This document shows positions 1-9,035 of a stretch of 64,000 nucleotides of DNA, piece after piece. The stretch lies in contig JAQWOM010000009.1 in assembly GCA_029245865.1 (NCBI GenBank), forward strand, positions 22,398 through 86,397. The letters are read 5' to 3'. The DNA is from Planctomycetota bacterium. Lineage in GTDB: Bacteria; Planctomycetota; B15-G4. Each line of letters begins with the position of its first letter. Within the stretch, counting starts at the first letter, position 1. The position numbers and the translations under genes were made by a program. The notes beneath the pieces are model-generated. The model was not told the DNA's origin and ran no database searches. It worked only from the letters and a program-made list of their open reading frames with translations.

Positions 1-30
1 CATGACACGCGTGTCCATTTGAATAACTGA

Positions 31-1125
31 CTAGGGGGTGGTGGCCTTGACGGCATTGGAAAGAGTGATGCCATAAATGACAGAAGGGTCGTCCAGAAGG
101 AACTGAAACCAGATCTCTGTTGCGGCCGGGATTCCAGATGGCCAGGGAGTCTGCAGTTGGAGGCTCCCCAGAAAGTTACTGAAAAAGAAGAGTTGGTTCA
201 GAGGTGGCAAGGGGTAAATAGCCCCCCCAAAAAAACTTGCCGGATTGGACTGCAATCCAAACCAGGCGAGCACCAGGCCACTAGGTGGTGCCTGCGTCAG
301 CAAAAGAGTCGCCGGCTGCCCGGCGATCAGCGAGCCCGAGCCGACCAGTGTCGGCGCTCCGTTGCTGCCCACGGTACCTCCACCCAGATCTTCCCAGGTG
401 CCGACTCCACCCACATCCGATGTGCATGCACGGATCACCCAGTTGCCCGCGTAAAACGACGGGCATAAAACGACAAAGGGTGGGAAAGGCCCCCAGACTG
501 CAGGGTCCACCCAACCCGTGCCCTGCGCATCAAGAAGGTTCACCCCCGGCGAGCACTGCGAACCACCGAGCCCATTGTCTGTGAAAAAGTTGGCCTGGGC
601 TCCGCTGGACGGGCAGCCCGGAAACGACAGATTGATATTCATGCGAAAGACAACAACAAAGTCGTCGCTGACCTCCACGCCGTAAGGCGTCATGTCGAAC
701 GTATTGATCGAAGTGCTGAACACCTGCATCGACTGCCCAAAGTCGGCCCCCAGATCGAAGATCTTGGTCCCGACCGTCGCAGTTCCATTGCCATGGAAGC
801 TCACACTCCCCTCGTAAATCTCCACGTTGAGCGTCGCCTCAAAACCTGCGCCACCTGCCGCATGCCCGAAACCAACAGAGACCTGTTCGATCGCCTGGGT
901 TCCGGTTCCCGGAGACATCTGGAAATAGCTTCCGATTGCCTCCCCTTCACACACTCCCGGAATGACGCTGAACGTAATGGGCGTGCCGCCGGGGTTGTCC
1001 GGGAGACCATCGTTCTTCCAGAACGTTCCCGATGGAGACGAACACAGTTGCGCCGGGAGAGCAGAAACGAAAAGACCCAGGAAGAGAGTCACGAACAGAG
1101 CGCGTAACAGGGCGTTATGCGACAT
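31..1125 (-). CDS. Secreted protein with planctomycete-type C-terminal domain
   Basis: This 364-residue protein starts with a signal peptide: basic/polar MSHNALLRA, a hydrophobic stretch, then SALPAQ as a likely cleavage site. The body is rich in Gly, Ser and aromatic residues and looks beta-rich. The last ~110 residues carry a domain with the pattern AWFGL, a WPSGIPA turn and a final SNAVKATTP. The same pattern closes the trypsin-like protease at 51878-53398, so this is a recurring extracellular domain in this genome. I recognise no catalytic motif. The start is supported by an AGGA about 10 bases upstream. The gene stands alone and points away from the GNAT/ftcD pair. Function is unknown; a surface or secreted structural role is inference only. 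Confidence 0.8.
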   Translation of the reverse strand: MSHNALLRALFVTLFLGLFVSALPAQLCSSPSGTFWKNDGLPDNPGGTPITFSVIPGVCEGEAIGSYFQMSPGTGTQAIEQVSVGFGHAAGGAGFEATLNVEIYEGSVSFHGNGTATVGTKIFDLGADFGQSMQVFSTSINTFDMTPYGVEVSDDFVVVFRMNINLSFPGCPSSGAQANFFTDNGLGGSQCSPGVNLLDAQGTGWVDPAVWGPFPPFVVLCPSFYAGNWVIRACTSDVGGVGTWEDLGGGTVGSNGAPTLVGSGSLIAGQPATLLLTQAPPSGLVLAWFGLQSNPASFFGGAIYPLPPLNQLFFFSNFLGSLQLQTPWPSGIPAATEIWFQFLLDDPSVIYGITLSNAVKATTP

Positions 1126-1294
1126 AGCTCATATCCTAAAAAGAAGGGTGCCAGCTCGTGCCATCAAGAGCCTGTAAAGGATAACAGAGACCGAGAGATG
1201 TGGGATTGGGAGGGATTCCCCTGCAAAGACCCCACAAACGGATCTGACGGCAAACAACTCGGGCGTACGGTCGGCGCGACCTCTTCCCCAGTGA

Positions 1295-1771
1295 TTAAAC
1301 AAGCCGCGTCATACAAAGACTGAAACCGTCGTCGCGGTAGTCGCCGAACGGAGGACAAGGCTGAAAACCGAATCGGGTGTAGAACGCACGCGCCGCAACG
1401 AAATCGTCGGTCTTTCCGGTTTCGAGACTGAGTCGCTCGTACCCGCGTTCGCGCGCGACGTCCATCATGTGGCCGAGCAAAGCTGCAGCGACGCCTTTGC
1501 GGACATGGATCCCCACTGTGCGCATTGACTTGAGTTCTCCGTGCGTGCTGCTGATTTCCCGCAAGGCGCCACAGCCAGCGATCTCGTCGCCAATCCACGC
1601 GCTCCACAGAGTGATATCGGATTGCTTGAGGGCGTCGAGATCGAACGCGTGCATCGCCCCTTCAGGAGAGAGTTCGATCGCAGCGTTGCGGTGAGTCGCA
1701 AGTAAATGCGCAATCTCTGGGCCGCTCAGATCATCGCTTCGGATCGTGAGTGCTTCATCGGGGCGTGTCAT
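1295..1771 (-). CDS. GNAT family N-acetyltransferase
   Basis: A 158-residue GNAT-fold acetyltransferase that would move an acetyl group from acetyl-CoA to an amine; the substrate cannot be read from sequence. The middle carries the acetyl-CoA binding region (MRTVGIHVRKGVAAALLGHMM, a variant of the V..xxRGxGxG/A loop), followed by the ARERGYERLSLETG strand-helix and the ARAFYTRFGF motif near the C-terminus. It resembles YsnE-type acetyltransferases. I chose the ATG at 1771 because GGTGG lies just upstream and the further 15 in-frame codons look like non-coding leader. It follows ftcD by 54 bases on the same strand, so co-transcription is plausible though the functions are not obviously linked. 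Confidence 0.88.
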   Translation of the reverse strand: MTRPDEALTIRSDDLSGPEIAHLLATHRNAAIELSPEGAMHAFDLDALKQSDITLWSAWIGDEIAGCGALREISSTHGELKSMRTVGIHVRKGVAAALLGHMMDVARERGYERLSLETGKTDDFVAARAFYTRFGFQPCPPFGDYRDDGFSLCMTRLV

Positions 1772-1825
1772 GGATCCACCGCCCCTCATATGCCCGCAGG
1801 CGCCCCAACCGCTCAAGCAAGTTGT

Positions 1826-3655
1826 TCAGAATGCGGCCTCGACACATGCGCGGACCTGTGCCTCCAGCGATTCGGCCTCCGATTGGAGCGCATCCAATTG
1901 CCCCCGCTGGGCGGCCACCCAGCTTTCATCGGTAATCGACGGAAGGTTGATGCGAACATTGTAGATCCCTCCAAGAACTCCTGCGCGCGCCAGCAACGCA
2001 CCGACGCCGGCATCGGTTACGGAAGCTGGCAAACCTTTTTCTGCGACAACGCGGCAATGGCGCAATGCTTGAAGGCAGAGTTCGGCCGTCTGAAGGGGGA
2101 CGCTCGTTGCAAGCTTGTAGCCCTCCTGAATCGCCGCGTCCCGCGCAGTTTTTTCTTCGGGGCTCCCCTTCGGCATACGCATGCCAGCCAGCACATCATT
2201 AAAGGCATCCGTGTCGGCGTCCACCGCTCGCAAGAGATCGTCCTTGACGACCTGCAACTCCATGGCGGTCTGCTCCATCAGGCTGCGCTGATCTTCCATA
2301 CCTTTCTTGGCATGACTCAAGTTCGACACCATGGCAGCCAACGCGGCTCCCAGGGAGCCAGCCAGCGCCGCCACTGATCCACCTCCTGGCGCGGGCGTTG
2401 AACGCGAGATCTCATCCGCGAATTCATTCAGCTTCATTGAAGCCAAGCTGCCGTCTGTTGTCGGCAAGCCAAGCACGGCCTTCTCGGCCTCAAATTCACC
2501 AACATCGCGCAGTCCCATGGATTGAGCGGCCGTTTCGACGACATCAGCAACGGGCACACCGCGGCTCGCCCCCTGCTTTTCCAGGTATGCCTCTCCGCTC
2601 TCTCGAATCGCTGCGTAAGGAACAAGGCCGACCAACTCAGAGCCTGTCACGGACAAACCCCGGTCACGCGCCAACTCACGACACTCCTCCAGCACGGTAT
2701 GCGCCGGGGTGACCTTGTAGTTCGTCAGATTCAACGAGATCTGCGCGCGGTTGTACTCGGGGATCACCCACCCCACTCCTCGACATTCCGAGAAGCTTCC
2801 ACGCTTCATGACGTTGACGCCCTCAAGTGCCTCCGGATTCCGTCCGAAGAAAGCGAACTCCTCGTCGAGATCTCGCTCATGTGCCGCTGAATAGTGCTCC
2901 GTGAGAGCAACGCGGTCGCCCTCGACTGACTCACAGTAAGCACAGGGCCAACGACCCTTTGACGGCGCATACTTCAGAAGCGACCCGCTGACATAGAAGC
3001 CAGAGGTCTGGCCGAGGCGCACCGCACGTCCTGTCTCACGCACTTCTCCTGCAATATCGTCGGCATGCATCTTGTGGCGCGAGTTCAGATTGACGTTGTA
3101 CGCAATCAGAAACTCACGCGCTCCGACAGTCACCACACCCGCCTTCGCATGAAACTCAGCCGGCCCGAAATCGGGCTTCCACGCTTCGTCTTTCATCTTT
3201 TCAGGAAGCGCCTCGTATTCACCAGCACGCACCTTCGCCAAACTACGGCGTGAAGGAAGCAATGCAGCTTGGTCATACATGTACACGGGAATACCAAGCT
3301 CTTCGCCGATGCGTTTTCCGACTGAGCGAGCGATGTCGATGCACTCGTCCATGGTCACGCCAGAAACCGGCACGAAGGGGCAAACATCCGTCGCACCGTG
3401 GCGTGCATGTGTCCCTGTATGGTTGCTCATATCGAGCACCTCTGCAGCTCGTGCCACAGCGGCCACCGCGGCATCGCCAATCACTTCGGGAGCTCCGACC
3501 AACGTCACCACGGTGCGGTTGGTTTCGGCGCCCGGGTCCACGTCCAAGATGGCGACGCCTGGCACTTTGCGTACGGCATCCAGGATCAGTTCAATTTTCC
3601 CCAGGTCACGCCCTTCGGAAAAATTCGGGACGCACTCGACCAGTCGTTCACTCAT
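1826..3655 (-). CDS. ftcD: Bifunctional glutamate formimidoyltransferase / formimidoyl-THF cyclodeaminase
   Basis: A 609-residue fusion of the two enzymes that channel the formimino group from histidine breakdown into the folate pool. The N-terminal formiminotransferase part begins ERLVECVPNFSEGRD and contains the DMSNHTGTHARHGATDVCPF core. Residues from about 410 on are the cyclodeaminase (FchA-like) domain, beginning with LNEFADEISRSTPAPGGGSV, the Gly-rich signature of that family. Length and order match vertebrate-type and bacterial FTCD fusions (about 540-620 residues). The ATG at 3655 has GGAG at a usual distance and starts exactly at the conserved N-terminus; an upstream in-frame start at 3688 would only add 11 unconserved residues. 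No other hut gene is in the window. Confidence 0.95.
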   Translation of the reverse strand: MSERLVECVPNFSEGRDLGKIELILDAVRKVPGVAILDVDPGAETNRTVVTLVGAPEVIGDAAVAAVARAAEVLDMSNHTGTHARHGATDVCPFVPVSGVTMDECIDIARSVGKRIGEELGIPVYMYDQAALLPSRRSLAKVRAGEYEALPEKMKDEAWKPDFGPAEFHAKAGVVTVGAREFLIAYNVNLNSRHKMHADDIAGEVRETGRAVRLGQTSGFYVSGSLLKYAPSKGRWPCAYCESVEGDRVALTEHYSAAHERDLDEEFAFFGRNPEALEGVNVMKRGSFSECRGVGWVIPEYNRAQISLNLTNYKVTPAHTVLEECRELARDRGLSVTGSELVGLVPYAAIRESGEAYLEKQGASRGVPVADVVETAAQSMGLRDVGEFEAEKAVLGLPTTDGSLASMKLNEFADEISRSTPAPGGGSVAALAGSLGAALAAMVSNLSHAKKGMEDQRSLMEQTAMELQVVKDDLLRAVDADTDAFNDVLAGMRMPKGSPEEKTARDAAIQEGYKLATSVPLQTAELCLQALRHCRVVAEKGLPASVTDAGVGALLARAGVLGGIYNVRINLPSITDESWVAAQRGQLDALQSEAESLEAQVRACVEAAF

Positions 3656-3743
3656 GACCACTTCAGCTCCATCTCCGCAACGGCGCACCCGGTCACTCGC
3701 CAGGTCTCCGTGGAGTTCAGAGGCATTCTAGCCGGGAGGGCGG

Positions 3744-5309
3744 TCAGGGACGATAGAACAGAATGAAGCCGTTCTTCAGTGCGAACGGAAGGAACTCTTC
3801 CCGCCTGGCGTACTGCTTCGTGGGTCGGGCCATCCAGCCGTCAGCCCCTGTGAGAATGGCCGCCGGCGGTTCGTCCTCCAAGATCATGGGCAACTCGCCA
3901 AATGCATAGACGCCTCGCTCGAGTCGCTCCTCTTTCGAGAGCAGGTGTCCGGTTCGGAACGTGAAGGGCCCCACCACATGGAAGTCATAGATACGTGCGC
4001 CTCCTTCGAGCGGATAGATCGGTGTCTCGCTGAAGACAAGCCCAGCGCCAACCCGCTCTCCGATCTGCTCGCCGACCGCGTGAACTTTCAGGGGTTCCCA
4101 GGTGGAGCGATCTGCGAGCACTGAAACCGGCTGCAATCGGTCGCGGCCAGAGAGCACAGCAAGGCATCCCGCAGCCACGAGCAAGGCCACCCCCACTCGA
4201 GCGAGAGGGCGTTGACAAGCAAGAGAAGCCAGCCCGCCCACGGATCCGAGGACCAGAAAAGGAATAACAGCCACATAATACTGCGGCCAACTCGGCGAGG
4301 GAGCAAAGGCGCCGGCCAATGCGAACGGGAAGCAGAGAAAGGCTGCGCCAGCCAGCGACGGATGTCCCGGCGCAGCACGCTCTAAAGTCGCCTTCACATT
4401 TTCCCCAGAAGATCGACGGCTTACCAACCACGCTAGCAGGCCTGCAAAGGTTGCGACCAACAGCGCCCATGTTGGTGGCTTGTCCATCACTTGTTCGCCA
4501 AGGAACGCCAATTTCCCGCCGAGCGTCATGGCCGTGGTGTTTCCTTCGGATGCATACCACTCCGTATTCAGAAGCGGGTAGCGAAGGTTTCCAAAGAAGA
4601 AGTCGGTCGGTGCGGCAGCCATCAGAAAGAAGACCGGAAGTGATCCGATCACGCCTCCAAGCGCAAGTCGAAGCACTCGACTCATTCCCTGACCAGCCTC
4701 CCCCATGCGAAAAGCCAACAACGCAAAAGGAATCGCCAGAGGCGCGTAGGACAGCCGTATTCCGGTGGCAAACGCGAGGCAGAGGCCGGCGAGCAGTAAG
4801 GAACGCGACTCGCGACCACGGCCTGGCGTACGGCATAAACACAACATGCCGAGTGTGGCAAAGAACACGCCGCCATCGTGGTTCCATGTCAGTCCGTGCG
4901 CTTGCAGAAACAGCGGATTAAAGAACAGCAGGCAGCATCCGGACAGCGCCGCCAGTCCGCGCGCCCAGGGGCCCCAATCAGACAGGACTCGCCATGAACT
5001 CCGGAAAATCGCGATCAACAGCAGCCAGCCGAACAGCACGGAGACAAGTCGAGCCCCCAGCAGCAAATGGTCCGTGAAGATAAAGGCGCCGCCGTACAAG
5101 AACGCCAACAGCGGCATGTGGAAGTACGGATAATCCACATAGGGCAGCAACCCTTCACTCACCAGCAAAGCACCTGGTGCCACGAACTGGTGCTCGTCAT
5201 GAATGAGTTCGCGCCCCAAACCCTGAGCAAGCGAAACCGCAAACAATGCGGCCAACCCCACGCAGGAGAGTGCCACCACCAAAGGCGTTGAAAGGCTGCG
5301 CCCGCTCAT
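3744..5309 (-). CDS. GT-C (GT39-like) membrane glycosyltransferase
   Basis: A 521-residue integral membrane protein with about 11-13 hydrophobic segments. After the first helix comes an acidic loop (GRELIHDEHQF) in the place where GT-C enzymes such as ArnT and protein O-mannosyltransferases bind metal and polyprenyl-phosphate sugar. A motif LPYVDYPYFHMP follows, as in the GT39/PMT_2 superfamily. The C-terminal 120 residues are soluble and probably periplasmic. The role would be transfer of a sugar from a lipid carrier to an acceptor at the outer face of the membrane; acceptor and sugar are unknown. Its start codon overlaps the stop of the upstream sulfatase-like gene by 4 bases (ATGA), so the two are translationally coupled and probably serve the same envelope pathway. 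Confidence 0.8.
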   Translation of the reverse strand: MSGRSLSTPLVVALSCVGLAALFAVSLAQGLGRELIHDEHQFVAPGALLVSEGLLPYVDYPYFHMPLLAFLYGGAFIFTDHLLLGARLVSVLFGWLLLIAIFRSSWRVLSDWGPWARGLAALSGCCLLFFNPLFLQAHGLTWNHDGGVFFATLGMLCLCRTPGRGRESRSLLLAGLCLAFATGIRLSYAPLAIPFALLAFRMGEAGQGMSRVLRLALGGVIGSLPVFFLMAAAPTDFFFGNLRYPLLNTEWYASEGNTTAMTLGGKLAFLGEQVMDKPPTWALLVATFAGLLAWLVSRRSSGENVKATLERAAPGHPSLAGAAFLCFPFALAGAFAPSPSWPQYYVAVIPFLVLGSVGGLASLACQRPLARVGVALLVAAGCLAVLSGRDRLQPVSVLADRSTWEPLKVHAVGEQIGERVGAGLVFSETPIYPLEGGARIYDFHVVGPFTFRTGHLLSKEERLERGVYAFGELPMILEDEPPAAILTGADGWMARPTKQYARREEFLPFALKNGFILFYRP

Positions 5310-6883
5310 CGGCCGCTACCAGCCTCACCACTCTTGTCAAAATCGAGGTAGCCGAGGGCGCGAAGGGTTTCTTCTGCGACCGGATCCAGCCCCTTCATGA
5401 ACTCTTCGGTCGAAAGCCCCGTCCCCACAGGGTGCATGTCTTGCCACACCGTCAGCTCATGAAACAACTTGCCGACAATGTCCGCGTACTCGGGATCCTC
5501 GGAAAGATTCACCAACTCGTCCGGGTCTGACTTCAGGTTGTAGAGCTCGAATGTCGTACCCGCAAGTTGGCGACGGTCTTCAGCTGATCGCACATAGATC
5601 AACTTCCATGGGCCTTGTCGAACGCTGAGTTGCATGGGGCGATCAACATAGCGGTCGTCTCCCGACTCCATGAAAACATTGGCTGGAGCAGAAGCTCCTG
5701 GCTCACCCCGGATCAACGCTGCAAGGCTCTGACCCTCGAAACTCTCGGGCACATCGAGTCCGGCCAATTCGAGCACTGTCGGTGGAACATCAATCAGCCC
5801 CACAGGAGCCTCCACCGTGCGTCCTGCCGGTACTCCTTCTGCCTCACACCCTGCACCCGCAACAATCAAAGGCACACGTGCACATTCCTGATAGGGCTGC
5901 AAGCCATGCTCGAAATAGTAGCCGTGCGTCCCCAACGCCTCTCCATGATCAGCTGTGACCACCACCAGCGTGTTTGCAGCCAAACCTCTTTCTGAAAGAT
6001 AGTCGAACAAGCGGGCGAGTTGGTCATCCAGGGATCGGATCTCGCGGTCATAACGCGCCTTATAAAACCCGAGATCAGCGACCGGCGTCTTGCTCCCCTT
6101 CTTGGTGTGGAGATGCGGGGAATGCAACTCTTCAAGCGAGACGATTTGTTCCGGATATTCTCCGTCGAAGAGCTTTCGATACCCCGGCGGCGGATCGTAA
6201 GGACCGTGAGGGTCCATGTAGTGCAACCAGAGAAAGAATGGCGAGGGTTCTTCGCCACCCGACGACATCCAGTCAAGCGCACGATCTGTGACCAGCTTGG
6301 CATCCGTTGCCTGGAACAGAACGCTCATCCCGCCTGCCGAGAAGAGCATCTTCAAGCGTTCGGTGGGGTCTTCGGGTAAAGGGCTTTCGGGATGCAAGAC
6401 ATCCCACGCCTCTTCCCAGGCTTCCATGTAGTCATCGAAACCGCGCCCGAAGCCGTACTGCTTCAGCAGATTGAAGTTCGTCACGATGCCACCGGTGCGA
6501 TAGCCAGCAGCTGCAAAGATTTCAGGCAAGACGGGAAGGTCTTCGCGAAGCTGACGGTTGGCCAGGCGCACACCCGTCGTACGTGGACTTGCACCGGTCA
6601 ACATGGTGGCCACGGCGGGCCAGGTCTTGGGCGTGGGGACAGTGACGTCATCAAACCGCACGCCGCGCGCGGCCAACCCATCCAGAGCCGGCGTAGTTGG
6701 CAAGCGATAGCCGTAGCTGCTCAGATGATCAGCACGCAACGTATCGAGCGAAATCAAAAGGACATTCGGCGGCGCAAAATCAGCGCTCGTCGAATCGGGC
6801 TCCCCGGCGTTCGAGCAACTGACCAGGGCTCCGAAGACCACGGCAAAGATGGCCGTCGAAAAAGCGCGTATTCGGCCAGTCAT
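5306..6883 (-). CDS. Sulfatase-like hydrolase/transferase lipoprotein (Thr nucleophile)
   Basis: A 525-residue alkaline-phosphatase-superfamily protein. The ATG at 6883 was chosen because it starts a clear lipoprotein signal peptide ending in the lipobox LVSC (Cys23); the upstream open frame to 7207 overlaps the neighbouring gene and lacks any domain. The metal-binding start is LLISLDTLRADHL (Asp47, Asp52). Further metal ligands lie in MDPHGPYDPP and VVVTADHGEALGTHGY. At the catalytic position the sequence is PKTWPAVATMLTG: Thr87 stands where sulfatases have the formylglycine Cys/Ser. Formylglycine maturation is therefore impossible, and phosphotransferase or phosphodiesterase chemistry is at least as likely as sulfate hydrolysis. 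It overlaps the downstream GT-C gene by 4 bases. Confidence 0.88.
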   Translation of the reverse strand: MTGRIRAFSTAIFAVVFGALVSCSNAGEPDSTSADFAPPNVLLISLDTLRADHLSSYGYRLPTTPALDGLAARGVRFDDVTVPTPKTWPAVATMLTGASPRTTGVRLANRQLREDLPVLPEIFAAAGYRTGGIVTNFNLLKQYGFGRGFDDYMEAWEEAWDVLHPESPLPEDPTERLKMLFSAGGMSVLFQATDAKLVTDRALDWMSSGGEEPSPFFLWLHYMDPHGPYDPPPGYRKLFDGEYPEQIVSLEELHSPHLHTKKGSKTPVADLGFYKARYDREIRSLDDQLARLFDYLSERGLAANTLVVVTADHGEALGTHGYYFEHGLQPYQECARVPLIVAGAGCEAEGVPAGRTVEAPVGLIDVPPTVLELAGLDVPESFEGQSLAALIRGEPGASAPANVFMESGDDRYVDRPMQLSVRQGPWKLIYVRSAEDRRQLAGTTFELYNLKSDPDELVNLSEDPEYADIVGKLFHELTVWQDMHPVGTGLSTEEFMKGLDPVAEETLRALGYLDFDKSGEAGSGR

Positions 6884-7047
6884 GGGGGCATGCGCCAGAC
6901 TTCGTAAAGCGATGGTCAACGAGACACGAAACACAAAGGAACTCCACCGCCTTCGAACAAGGAACTCTACCAAATGGCTCGACCGACCTCGCTCCGTTCC
7001 CGAAGTGCAAAACGACCCACTGTCCACGGCACTTCTACGCCACGCAC

Positions 7048-8697
7048 CTAGACCCGGAGCGCCGACTGAGAAGCCACCGGATCCTTGGTGACCTCTGCAG
7101 AATCCACCGGCGGCAACACAACCATGGGCACTCGCTTGACGAGCCCCAGAGCCAGCTTCACACGCAAGCCAATGAAATAGGCCACAAGGCGTGGATGGCG
7201 TGCCCATGTGATGTCATAGACTTCTCGTGCAGGCGGGAACGCATGCAAGTGATTGACGTTCTTGATCACTCGCCAGGCCTTGATGAACTTGGTGAGGTTC
7301 AGGCGGCCTATAACTCGGTAGAGCCCGGTGCCTATCAAGAAACGCGCCATGTGCTTGCCGAAGACGTTGCGAATATCAATACGCCATGCATACGGCTTTG
7401 CGAAATCATTGTGATACCGACGCATCGTGGAAATATCTCCACGCTCGCTGTACTGCTTGATGGCATCCGCAGTCTCTTGCGTGATCGTCCCGGCGTCCAC
7501 GGACTGCTGAAGGATGTCCGCGCCGGCCCAGATGTCGAGCCAGTAAATGCTCACGCAATCTGGCACGTGCTCCTGATAGAAGCTCTCGACCGTCCTCAGA
7601 TCATCTTCTGTCTCTCCCGGGAGGCCGAAGATCTGGTCCACGAAAAGCCCGATCTTGTGCTCTCGAGCCAGATCAATGGCTCTCGCAATTTGTGCCTCGC
7701 TGTTTGGGCGTCCCAGCATCTTGCGGATCTCAGGATTAAGCGACTGCACCCCCATCTGGATCTGCGCACATCCGATTTGCTTCAGATAACGAATGGTGCG
7801 TTCGTTGATGTTGTTCGGAATCGCAAAACATTTGAATGGGATGCGTTCCGCATCCGTCATGCGTTCGGCAAGCTCTTTCAACCATGCTTCATCGGCACAG
7901 ATATCGTCATCATTGACTCGTAAAACCTTCGGGTCGTACTTGGCCTTGACGTAACGCAACTCGTCCAGAACGCGCGTCACCGAACGGCTTCGAAGGAAGT
8001 CTCGCGTGTACATGTAATCCGCACGATCTGGGTAATACATCTTTCGATAAGCATTGTTTCCGCAAAACGTGCAGCCCCAAGGACAACCGCGCCGCCACTC
8101 GACCATATGCCCCACCCGAAAAGGCGACCCGAGCCCGAGGAACAACTCCTTGTCCGGTTCGGCATAACGATCTAGGTCTTGTTCGTAAGGGGTCAGCGGA
8201 TTCTCGATCAACTCTCCATCTGCATGTGCAGGATCGAGATACGCGAGATTAGGAAGGCTGCGGTCCACGCCTCCGACCTCAAGCGAGTTCACAAGGCCAA
8301 CGAATGCATCTTCTGCTTCGCCGCGAATGACCCAGTCGTAAAGACCTGTACGAAGCATGGGACCCGGGCTGGTGGTCGCGTGATAGCCACCAGCAACTAT
8401 CGTCGCATTCGGCAAGTGCTTCCGAGCTTCCTCGGCATAGCTGGCACACCAGTCAGCATTCGCGGTGAGTACCGAGAAGCCAACAACGTCGGGCTGATAC
8501 TCCCGCATCTGTTTGACAATCCACGGCTTCAGCGAGCAGGCCTTGGCTACCAACCTGTTGTTGTATTCCTGCCGAAATCCATCAAAGAGCCTCGGGTCAA
8601 AAAGCAGAGCCGTCTCGTGACCCGCCTGCCGTAACGCCGACGAGAGGTACTGCAATGCAAGGCACTCAACCTCGTTGTATATGAAGAGAACGCGCAT
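7048..8697 (-). CDS. B12-binding-domain radical SAM enzyme
   Basis: A 549-residue protein with an N-terminal Rossmann-like cobalamin-binding domain (residues 1-150, with VAGGYHATTSPGPML) and a radical SAM core starting at residue ~195. The 4Fe-4S motif is CPWGCTFC (Cys205, Cys209, Cys212). FGLPGETEDD follows in the second half of the barrel. The DxHxxG base-off cobalamin motif is absent, as in many members of this class. Such enzymes perform methylations, ring formations or rearrangements on unactivated carbons, often in lipid, pigment or cofactor synthesis. The substrate is unknown. The ATG at 8697 starts directly at the conserved RVLFIYNEVE strand. It precedes the sulfatase-like/GT-C pair by 164 bases on the same strand, which suggests but does not prove a shared pathway. 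Confidence 0.9.
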   Translation of the reverse strand: MRVLFIYNEVECLALQYLSSALRQAGHETALLFDPRLFDGFRQEYNNRLVAKACSLKPWIVKQMREYQPDVVGFSVLTANADWCASYAEEARKHLPNATIVAGGYHATTSPGPMLRTGLYDWVIRGEAEDAFVGLVNSLEVGGVDRSLPNLAYLDPAHADGELIENPLTPYEQDLDRYAEPDKELFLGLGSPFRVGHMVEWRRGCPWGCTFCGNNAYRKMYYPDRADYMYTRDFLRSRSVTRVLDELRYVKAKYDPKVLRVNDDDICADEAWLKELAERMTDAERIPFKCFAIPNNINERTIRYLKQIGCAQIQMGVQSLNPEIRKMLGRPNSEAQIARAIDLAREHKIGLFVDQIFGLPGETEDDLRTVESFYQEHVPDCVSIYWLDIWAGADILQQSVDAGTITQETADAIKQYSERGDISTMRRYHNDFAKPYAWRIDIRNVFGKHMARFLIGTGLYRVIGRLNLTKFIKAWRVIKNVNHLHAFPPAREVYDITWARHPRLVAYFIGLRVKLALGLVKRVPMVVLPPVDSAEVTKDPVASQSALRV

Positions 8698-9035
8698 CAA
8701 AGACCTGGAGAGATTCGGTGGGAAAGCCAATCACCGCCTGATTCGGGAAATGAGGCGGTCGGTTCTGCAGCACGTGCAGGGAGTGCATGCTGCGGTTCCC
8801 CACAGTCTACAGCAGCCTGCGCCAAGGGCTTTGGCCCCGATCCAGTGGCCCCCAGTCCGGCAGATTTTCGGGGCCTATGGCGCGGGCAGATGCTCCAGGC
8901 TCCAGAAACGGGCTGCCGGGCATCGAGCCCACGGCCCCCCGAAGTCGGCAGCTACCTGTCCGAGGAGCATGCGCCTATCATGCCTTTCATGGACACGCAG
9001 GGAGCCATCCGGAGACAGGCATTCACCCCCCACAC
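8698..9035. other. Divergent intergenic region, no gene seen
   Basis: This 338-base gap separates two outward-pointing genes, the radical SAM gene and the second sulfatase-like gene, and so must hold both promoters. Open frames across it are in-frame N-terminal extensions of the flanking genes without recognisable domains. I see no convincing -35/-10 pair, no tRNA-like fold and no repeat. Confidence 0.5.

Noticed and set aside
3985..4887. Minus-strand open frame of 300 codons
   Set aside because: Out-of-frame shadow within the GT-C membrane protein gene; Arg/Cys/Trp-rich with no membrane pattern.
6884..7207. N-terminal extension of the first sulfatase-like gene
   Set aside because: It overlaps the radical SAM gene's end and lies upstream of a perfect lipoprotein signal, so it is not part of the protein.
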